Shown here: piece after piece, positions 21,601 to 30,000 of the stretch
Numbering within the stretch: the first letter of the stretch is position 1
Layout of the letters: the number at the start of each line of letters is the position of its first letter
Assembly: GCA_000151295.1 (NCBI GenBank)
Contig: GG745328.1
Location: 1,428,936 to 1,464,550 of the forward strand
DNA from: Allomyces macrogynus ATCC 38327
Lineage: Eukaryota > Blastocladiomycota > Blastocladiomycetes > Blastocladiales > Blastocladiaceae
Length of the DNA stretch: 35,615 nt
Direction: 5' to 3'
Position numbers and translations under genes: made by a program
The notes under the pieces: model-generated
What the model was told of the DNA's origin: nothing
The model's database searches: none
The model's input: the letters and a program-made list of their open reading frames with translations, nothing else

Positions 21601-24560
21601 ATGGCCCTACCACACCGCCGCAGCCGCAGACGCCCGCGACTGCTCGGCGGGCGGCTCGCCGCCGTGGCGCTGGCGGCCACGCTGGTCGCCAGCTATATCC
21701 ACACCGACACAGCCAACACGCTCATGGCCTACATGCACACCGAGTTCCTCGAGGCCGTTGTCGTTCATGCTGCCATTGTTGTCTTCTGTGCTGCATTGCG
21801 TCGCTGGGCGTTCCCGCCCGAGCTCGACCATGACTACGACGACAGCGATGCTGCCGCAGATCACGACGCGCTGCTGCTGTCCACCGTGCGCGACGGCAAG
21901 CTGCTCGACCCCGACGCGTCGGCCGTTGACCTCGATGTGCTCAGCACGTCAGTGCCCGCTTCTGCGACAGCGGCTGATGGACCGCGTCCGCGGTCGCCAC
22001 ACCCGATGCGCACCAAGTTGCTAGCGTCGTACGGCGATGCCGACGAGCAGAACCAAAATGACCGGCTGCTCAACGTACCGTCGCCAAGCCATGCAACACA
22101 CCACGCCACGCCAGGCCGCATCCGTACCGACCACGGCGACTCGTCGCGTCCGCGCAAGCCGCCGACGCTATGGGCGTGGTTGCCACTGCTGCTCTTCCAG
22201 GCGCTGGCGTTATGGGGCTCGTTTGCGCTGCGATCGACCTACCTCGTTGGTCTCTTCAATCCGTGGCTGCCGCTGTTCGTCTCGACGATGCGGTTCCTCG
22301 TTCACGGCCACTGCTCGCTGATGCGTCTACTCGGCATGCTCGCCGTCTCTCTTGGCGGCCATCTCGTGCTGTTTGCCACGAACCCGCAGTTCCCCGCCGA
22401 CCTGACCGTCGCACTCTTTGTCGACGCGGCGCTGCGTGCCGTGGCCCTTCTCCACCTCGAATCGGATCTGCCAAGGCTCACGGGCGTGCGGAATCACGGC
22501 AAGACACACGTACCCGTGCGCGACATTCTCGGCGCCATCATGGGCACGAGCATGGTGCGTCCCGGTCCCACAGTTCCCCCTTGTTCCTTTTTTCGGCCGA
22601 GAGTAAGAGCGTTGATTCCCGTCAGTGGCAACCTGTTTAGCTCGTGACCATCTTCAATGGGCTCGCTGTCCTTCGCTTCAACGACTGGAGCGGTGGGTCC
22701 GTGCTGGTGCTGTTCCTACACCCGCAGTTTTTGATTGGTGACCTCGTCTTCCACCTGCTCATGCCGCTCTTTGTCCTGCACGATGTGGGTGTCGCATCGG
22801 GTCCGCCCGCTGCCTCGCGACATGTCCAAGCGGCAGCAGCAGCCACACATGCGGGCCCAACGGGCGCCGAATCCACGACGCTCTACCTGACGGCGGCGAC
22901 CGTCGTCTACATGTGCATTGTCTCGATCGCGGGCGATCCGCTCGGCCAACTCGTCTCGTCGGTCGGCGCACTCCCGCCAGCCCCGCATGTCGTCGGCGCG
23001 ATTCTCGTGGCCATGGGCACCCTGATCGTCTCGGCGCAGCGCATGCGCACCAACACCCCATGCGCATCGCTCCTGCGGCTCTTTGCGATTTTGATCGGCC
23101 TGTGCCTCGTCATTCTCGCATTCCTCTCGCTCCTCCCGCAGTTCAGCCGCCCGCTCGACCGACTCGCGCCGGCTGCCGCGGTACCGCCACTCGCGTTTGA
23201 TGACGACGGGTACGTCGACGACTCAATCGTCGCAGTCCCACCTCGTGCAGCCGCGCCGGCGCCCAAGGCTAGTCCGCTGCAGACGGACACGCGCGCTGCC
23301 GCATTTGCGGCGTCGGCGGTCACGTCGACCGTGTGTGACACGTTCCGGCACCACGCGACTCCATTGGACCGCTCTGTGCACCGCGTCAAGGGGACGTTGC
23401 ACGCCGTGTCAAGAACCACGCTCACGGGGATGCACCGCGTGTGCCCGAACTGCATCGAGTGGACTGTTGCTCGTGGGCAGGTTTTGCTGCGCGCGCCCGC
23501 GCACGGAATGCCCTGGGACCCGTCGGTGCTCGCTCTCGCTGTGCTTGCGCAAGATGTGTTGCGGAAACGGCCGGACTTGCAGGACGCGCTCGCATTCCGC
23601 GCGCTCGTTGCACCAACGCCGCCAACGGCCGCGGAGGGGATGCCGTTTTGGCAGTTTGCGCGTGGGGCGCATGCGGACGCGGCCGCGTTTTTGGTCCCGG
23701 ATGGTGGTGCCGACTTGGTCGCTGCGGCTGATACGCTGCGGGTAGCAGACTGGCACGCGAAGCGGTCTGATGTGGTCACGTTCGCGGCCTGCTCGGTCGC
23801 GCTTGACGACGTGGATGCGATGTGCCGGCACCAGTACGTGGTCGTTCCAAGAACGTGTATTGCCCCCGCCGCGGGGATAAAGGCGCCGCGCAGTGGGGTT
23901 ACGCGTGCCGCGGCGGTCGCGCAGGTCCTCGCGTGCGGGTCGGTCGTACTCGCCGAGGTCGACTTGGACGCGGCGCATTTCACGCATCTCTTGCGCGACG
24001 GCGCACACTATTTCCGCGTCGACCCGCTTGTCGACGAAGACGACTCCGTGGACATGGACGAACCCATCGACGTCGCCAGCGACCCATGGGCCGCACCCAT
24101 ACCCGCTGCAGCACGCGCACCGCTCGTCCGTAAATGGACCATGCGCGACGTGACCACCGCGATCGCCGCACACGTGCGCGCGCGCGTTCCCGCGGGCCAC
24201 GACCCACGCGGTTGGCCTACTTCCAGCACATCCACTGCACGTCCTCCCGCGCAACCAACTCCCGCGACTGCCCCTTCGACCGCCGCCGACGTTCTCGTCG
24301 CTTCCGCCGCTGCGGCCGACGTCGCGCGCCGTGCGCAGCTACTGATGCGGCACGTCTCCTCACCGCTCGCGCAGCGGTGCTACATGGCGGCGGCCATGTC
24401 GGCGTACCAAGGGTTGGTCGCGCCGGATGTGGTTGCACAAGTGCACGAGGATCCGGACTGGGATGAGGATGAGGCGGCGGGACGGCCGCTGCCGATGGCC
24501 GTGGACCAGTTGTTGTTGGAAGTGTGGGACGAGTGGTGGGAGTGGCGGTTGCGCGGATAG
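21601..24560 (+). CDS. Polytopic membrane protein of unknown function, 957 residues
   Basis: Exons 21601-22554 and 22641-24560. The intron has donor GTGCGT and acceptor TTTAG, and phase 0 joins TSM to LVTIF. ATG 21601 (CACATGG) is preferred because it is followed at once by a basic stretch and the first hydrophobic segment; ATG 21448 is an alternative. About nine or ten hydrophobic segments lie near residues 14-33, 49-67, 190-209, 213-234, 243-260, 267-285, 339-366, 400-416, 434-450 and 463-484. An acidic, polar loop spans 72-185. The C-terminal ~470 residues look soluble, with an internal acidic patch (VDEDDSVDMDEP) and a C-terminus rich in Trp (EVWDEWWEWRLRG). I recognise no transporter, channel or enzyme motif. 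It could be an organelle or plasma-membrane protein with a cytosolic regulatory domain. Confidence 0.75.
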
Positions 24561-24700
24561 GATGGCGAAGTGGAGGTGGAGGACAGGGATTTCGCGTTGT
24601 ATTGAGCCTTCCGTTGTTGTTTTTCTGTTTGGAGCGGCGTTTGATGGGCAAAGTGTGGAGGGAGTGACGTTGCACCGTGTTCGAGTCAGAAATCTCCAAC

Positions 24701-24705
24701 AAAAA
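24701..24705 (-). terminator. RNA polymerase III terminator of the tRNA gene
   Basis: Five T on the minus strand, 20 nt past the 3' end of the tRNA. This is the minimum run usually needed by Pol III. Confidence 0.6.
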
Positions 24706-24724
24706 TGGTACTTGGCGAAGCAAT

Positions 24725-24795
24725 AGCGTCTGTAGGTTTCGATCCTACGACCTCAGCGTTATGAGCCCTGCGCGCTTCCTCTGCGCCAAGACGCT
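24725..24795 (-). tRNA. Initiator tRNA-Met (CAT)
   Basis: A 71-nt cloverleaf on the minus strand with no intron. The acceptor stem is a perfect 7 bp (AGCGTCT/AGACGCT). The D arm is GCGC-AGAGGAA-GCGC, the anticodon loop CTCATAA, the variable loop AGGTC, and the T arm GTAGG-ATCGAAA-CCTAC. It shows hallmarks of eukaryotic initiators: the A1:T72 pair, and A54 and A60 in the T loop in place of the usual T54. Pol III box A (TGGCGCAGAGG) and box B (GGATCGAAACC) are intact. One of the three signature G:C pairs of the anticodon stem is broken: the 3' strand is CGCTG, giving a G30/G40 mismatch. A retrotransposon sits immediately against its 5' end. Confidence 0.9.
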
Positions 24796-24808
24796 GCGCC
24801 AAGACGCT
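24783..24808 (+). repeat. Tandem 13-bp repeat at the retrotransposon's left junction
   Basis: GCGCCAAGACGCT occurs at 24783-24795, as the first 13 nt of the tRNA read on the other strand, and again directly after at 24796-24808. The first copy is the left target-site duplication. The second is an extra copy at the junction, of uncertain origin. Confidence 0.9.
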
Positions 24809-24862
24809 CCCCCCCCCGAGTGTCCTAACTTGCTGCAATCGATTCCTTGACGTTCAACAACA

Positions 24863-27073
24863 ATGTCTGCGAGCGCGCCCGCCGAAGTGGTGGGTGTGAT
24901 GCTGCCGCCCGAGGTGGTGGTGGCCGATGGGGACGACGGCGGAGGTGGACCGATTGCCCCTGCCGCCTCAGCGCACGAACAACTGACCGACCTGGCCGCT
25001 GCAAATGCCATGGACATCGACGCACCCACCAACGGCACTGACCAACCCGAGACCCAGCCCAGCGACCATGATGACGACCAACTGTGGCGTGACCACTGGG
25101 GCCGCCGTGTCCGCCATGTTACAGCGGGTTTCAAGATCGACGACATCCACATGCCACAGACGACGAATGAATCGCACAAGGACCTCCTTGCCCGTGCGGC
25201 CCATGTTGTCCCACGTGCATGTGTGTCTGCCCACGCTTTTCGAGTCGAGCGCCTTGGCAAGGAGGCGTTTGTCATATTCGACGTCTTCGACAAGTCTGTC
25301 CTGCATGACTTGGTGCAGGCAGGCCTGCCAATCGCGCTGGGCACTGACGCCAATGACTGCACTGTGGTGGTCCGCAACATGACCGTGGGGGACGATGGGT
25401 CTGGGCTGTGCACAATCCGTGTGCTTGGTCTCTCGCTGCAGTGGACGCGCGGTTCACTGCTCAATGCGCTGCATGGGGCCAAGTGCGACGTGCTGCGTGT
25501 TGCCGAGTTCAACGCCTTGGACAAGGCTGAGTGTAAGTGGACAGCACTGCTGGTCTGCAGTGTGCTGGCGCACAAGGCGATGCTGCAGAAGTGCACCACT
25601 GTACTTGGTGACAATATCGTCCGTTTTGTCCCTGGTTCCCGGCCGATGGACGAGATTTTTGGTGATGCCCACTCGCACGGACTCTGGCTTCATGGCCTCC
25701 CCTGTGGTTACACTGACATTGACCTCCACTGCGCCCTCCCCATGGACCATTTTGAGCATGTCACAGTGCTGCGCACGTACCGTGACAAGAAGGTTGGCCT
25801 GTCCCACACGGCCGAGGTAATGTGCAAAACAAGCTGCGGCCGTGCCTTGGTTCAGGCAATGTGGCTCGAGCTCGATGGGTGCCGGATCTTTGCCATGGAC
25901 GTGGGTGTGCATGTCTGTTACGTTTGTGGATTGCTGGACCACCACATGACGTCCTGCGACAAGCTGCGCGTACTGCAGTTCAACTGGTCCCTGCTCCCTC
26001 GTCATGGTGGCCGTGGTGGGCAGGACCACGCCCGAGGTGCACCCCGGCGTGCTGACTCAGCTCCACTTGCCGTTGTGTGCCCATTGGCTCAGCTCTCGTC
26101 ATCATTGCTGGTGCCCTCGTCATGGTTACCACCTGTATCACCCTCGTCACTGCCGGCAACAGCGCCGCCCACAGCCTGGCCTGCAGCCCCTGGACCTGTT
26201 GTCGGTGGCTGCTTGCTCTGGTCCCATGTTCTATTGCCTGCGGCTGGCAGGCCCACTGCTGAGCAGCCTACTATGCCCAGTGCAACCCCTGAGGGCAAGG
26301 CTGGGGTGGTGCCAGCGCTGTCTGCAGTGCCCGTGGTGGGGTTGCTGCTGCCTGTTGCCGACAACCCCAAGTTCCCCGAGTCGCCTGCTGGCCAGGAGGC
26401 TGCCCGCATCGCGCGCGACACAGCCTCTGCACTGTTCCGGGAGACCAAGCTTGCCTACAACCGCAAGGACCTGGAGGCTGCGCGTGGCCACCTACATGTG
26501 GCCCAGGTGCTGCTCTCTGTCTATGGCATGGGCACTGACCCGCTCCTGTCGCTCTTGGCCGACTTTGCTTGCAGTCTGCTTGATCCCGTGTCGCCCCTGC
26601 CAGCTGCAGCTACCAGTACTACCTCATGCGCTGTTGCACCTGTGCCCGCCCAGCCCACCCCGCCCGCCCAGCAGCAGGCAGTGCCCAAGTCGACCTCAAG
26701 ATGCACCCACGCAAAGAAGCAGCAGAAGGGCGACGAGGGCCCAGTCGACCAGCCCATGGAGGTGGATTCCGACACAGAGGGTGAGCCCCCAGCTGCTGTG
26801 CACCCGGCTCGTGTGGTGGAGAGAGCTGCCCTGGCCTCCGCGCCCGCCCTTGGCCCAGCTGTGCCCCCTGCCATGGCTGTGCCACTGCTGTCCACCCCCA
26901 CCGTGCTGCCCCACGCCCGCCGCCCTGCCACGTCTGCTGTGCCTGTGCCTGCCACCACTGCAGCTCCCACCCGCGTCCTGCCAGGCGCATCTGCTAGCCC
27001 GTCTCCCTCAATGGGTCATGCAGCAGTGGCAGGGCCGCCCGTTGCGACCATGCCCCCTCCCGCTCATGCGTGA
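24863..27073 (+). CDS. Retrotransposon ORF1 (gag-like, CCHC zinc knuckle)
   Basis: 736 residues from ATG 24863 (ACAACAATG), 54 nt after the junction repeat. Residues 1-70 are acidic and low in complexity. Residues about 80-345 form a globular region. A zinc knuckle C-x2-C-x4-H-x4-C lies at 352-365 (CYVCGLLDHHMTSC). The rest is Pro/Ala/Ser-rich, with a short conserved-looking helix segment around 505-560 and a Lys-rich patch (HAKKQQKGDEG). LINE ORF1 proteins coat the element RNA and carry it to the nucleus, and the arrangement fits that role. The stop codon TGA at 27071 overlaps the ORF2 start. No disruption is seen, in contrast to ORF2. Confidence 0.85.
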   Translation: MSASAPAEVVGVMLPPEVVVADGDDGGGGPIAPAASAHEQLTDLAAANAMDIDAPTNGTDQPETQPSDHDDDQLWRDHWGRRVRHVTAGFKIDDIHMPQTTNESHKDLLARAAHVVPRACVSAHAFRVERLGKEAFVIFDVFDKSVLHDLVQAGLPIALGTDANDCTVVVRNMTVGDDGSGLCTIRVLGLSLQWTRGSLLNALHGAKCDVLRVAEFNALDKAECKWTALLVCSVLAHKAMLQKCTTVLGDNIVRFVPGSRPMDEIFGDAHSHGLWLHGLPCGYTDIDLHCALPMDHFEHVTVLRTYRDKKVGLSHTAEVMCKTSCGRALVQAMWLELDGCRIFAMDVGVHVCYVCGLLDHHMTSCDKLRVLQFNWSLLPRHGGRGGQDHARGAPRRADSAPLAVVCPLAQLSSSLLVPSSWLPPVSPSSLPATAPPTAWPAAPGPVVGGCLLWSHVLLPAAGRPTAEQPTMPSATPEGKAGVVPALSAVPVVGLLLPVADNPKFPESPAGQEAARIARDTASALFRETKLAYNRKDLEAARGHLHVAQVLLSVYGMGTDPLLSLLADFACSLLDPVSPLPAAATSTTSCAVAPVPAQPTPPAQQQAVPKSTSRCTHAKKQQKGDEGPVDQPMEVDSDTEGEPPAAVHPARVVERAALASAPALGPAVPPAMAVPLLSTPTVLPHARRPATSAVPVPATTAAPTRVLPGASASPSPSMGHAAVAGPPVATMPPPAHA

Positions 27074-30000
27074 GGAGGGTGTGGTTGCAGGACCAGCAGG
27101 TCTTCCTGGCCTGACGCTGCTGGTCCAGAATGCCTGTGGATTGAGGGATCCATTGGGGCATGCGGCCAGGATGGATGCGCTCAGGTGCTTGCTCGATGAG
27201 TCTGATGCATCCATGGTGGTGTTGATGGAGATGAGGTTGACGACTGACCGGATCTGGGCAGTGGAGTTTAAGTTGCATGATCTGCACTGGGAACAGGGCT
27301 GGGTCGTGCGGCACGCTGCTGCCGCGCCAGGTTCAGTCTCAAAGGATGAGGGTCATGGCATGACTCTCTCTTTTCGCACACAATTCCATCCGTACTTGGC
27401 TGAGACGTATTCTCACAAGAGTTACATCCTCCAACAGAATTTACGCACTGCCGAGGATGGCTGTCTTGCTGTCTTTGGCGCCTACCTACCACACGACCGT
27501 GCCAACGGCGGCGCTGCATACTGGGCTGCAGGCCAATGGCTCGGGGACCGGGTGCGCCATGTGTCTGAGCGCGGGTGGACTGTCGTCGTGTGCGGGGACT
27601 TCAACTCAAGCTCCATGCGCACTGAGGCCACGACCGTGTTCCAGTCGCTGTCATGGCTCGGACTTGTGGACCTGGCTGAGGCCAAGGGGGTACTTGATGG
27701 GATGGGACCATTGTCGCGCCACGACAATGGGTCCATTTCACGCAACCGTATTGATCGGATTTTCGTCTCGCCGCTTGCTCTCGTCTCCTGCCGCCGCTAT
27801 GCCATGTTGACCACAGTCGCTTGTGGGCTGCACAGGGAGGGGGAGGGCGGTGGCGAGGTGGCCATGGACCTGATGGACGTCCCCAAGCCATTTGACCACA
27901 CGGCACTCGTGTTTTGGACAACATTGTCGAACCTGTTTGACCGCGAATTGGTGCATACACTGCGTCGTGTTCTGGCCGAGGCAGCACGCCAGCTGCCTGA
28001 CCCCAAGTCGACGCAACCGGAGCAGTGGACTGCGTTTGCCGCCAGAGTCAAGGCCAGCCTTGCCAGTGCCAAGCTGGTGGAGCTGCAGCGTGAGGGCGCG
28101 CTGGATGCTATGTGGGAGCAAATTCGCAAGGCAGTTGAGGAAGCGGCGCGCGAGCACCTGCCTCTGCGGCGCGTGGGCGGCAAGATTTCGGGCTGGCGTG
28201 TGTCGCGTCGCAGTGACCCACTGTCACTCACGCTCCAAGACCTCTGCCGCTGGCTGCGCAAGTCTCCATTGAGCGGGGTGCCAATGTGTGTGCTCAAGGC
28301 CGCGTGTGCAACAGGCGCAGACGACCGACTTGTCCTGCAAGTGGCCGCACCAGTCATGGTGGTCGACGGGGTCCCCAATCCAGGTGCAGTTGCGTCTCGA
28401 TGGGCCGCAGGCAAGCAGCTGCACAAGCACCTGTCAGTCGCGCGGCAGGTTGCCAATGCAGCACGGGCGCGCGCCCGGGTGGACAAGCTTATTGACGAAC
28501 GGGACGAGCTGTTTGGTGCGGATTTGCGCCAGTTCATCAACTCAGCACTGCTGCAGCACTGGGTACCCGCAACGGTCGACTGTGTTGTGTGTGCAGACGA
28601 GTCGGTATCGCGTGACCCATCCACGGTCAAGTCCGAGATTGCGCGCCAGGTCCAGGAGTGGTTCACACCGCAGGACGTCGCGCACATTGCCGATCCATTT
28701 TGGCAGCAGGCGTTTGCGCCTGTGGCATATGTCAATGGCGACATTTGGTCCGGGCTCATGGCGCCCATTTCGGCTGAGGAGATTGCGCTCACGCTGTGCA
28801 TTTGCACTCTCGACCGCGCACTGGGTCCGTCCCTGGTCACGCTTCAACTTTTTGAGAAGGCAGGTGATGCTGCGCTCAGTGCGCTTGCCGGACTCTTTTC
28901 GGCGTGCCTCGAGCAGCGCGCCATGCTGGCCAGGTGGTGCACCGGGCTGATTTACCTGATCCCCAAGTCATCGGACGGTTTTGCGGGCCTTGCTGCGGGC
29001 ACACGCCCAATCACGTTGCTCAAGACTGCAAGCAAGCTGCTCATGAAGGTGTTGCTCGAGCGCATCCACAAGGTCCTTGCCAAGCACGACGTGATGCGTG
29101 GCGCGCGGTTCTCAGGCGTACCCGGGTCGGAGACATCAGTGCCAATTGCAATCCTGCACTCGGCTGCAGCGCAGGCGCATGTGCAAGGGGTGGGGTTGTG
29201 GGCTTATTTTGAGGACAAGTCCAAGGCCTATGATTCTGTCCCCCACACGCTGCTGCGTCACGCCATGGAGCGGATCCACCTGCCACCCGCGTTTGTGCAG
29301 TTTTACTTTGCAGGCATGATCGAGGGCCGCACTGCGCGCATCATCACCGCATACGGCCCATTGGACAAGGTGCAGGTTGGGCACAGGATCCCGCAAGGCG
29401 CAGTCAAGAGCCCATTTCTTTGGAACATGTTTTACGACATGTGCCTCGCCGCGGTCGAGGACATGGCGCAGTTGGAGCCAGGAGCAGGGATGGGCGTGAC
29501 GCTTGTTGCGCGCGCAGGGATGCAGGAGCATCTGGGTCGCGAGCGTGCGTACGAAGGTGGTACGGAAATTGCCTGGCTGTCAGTCGCGGCCGTTGCATTC
29601 ATGGACAATGCCGTGTTTTACGCGACGACACATGCAGGGCTGCAGCACATCATGGACTGCGTCAACGAGTTCAATGAAATTGCCAAGATCCATGCCAACC
29701 CGACCAAGGGGGCCATCCTCCACTTCAATGTGCGTGACGGCGAAGCTGCAACGCAGCTGATGGCTGCTGGGGCCCCCATCCCTTGGGTCGGGAAGCACTT
29801 TCGGTACCTTGGCGTCTTCATCAACGACGCTGTGTCGCCCGCGACTGGGTTCCGCGCTGCGTGCGACGAGATCAAGCGCAGGCTCATGCTGCTGCGGCCG
29901 CGCCAGGTTATGGGCAAGGCTGCCGTCTACCTCCTCAACGCCGTGATCCTGCTGGCCACCGCGTACCGCACGCGCATTGCTGTCCCGACCATGACACAGC

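Noticed and set aside
26004..27065. ORF2 frame upstream of ATG 27066 as a real N-terminal extension
   Set aside because: It overlaps ORF1 in another frame, is rich in Cys, Pro, Trp and Arg as expected of a shifted frame, and has no domain.
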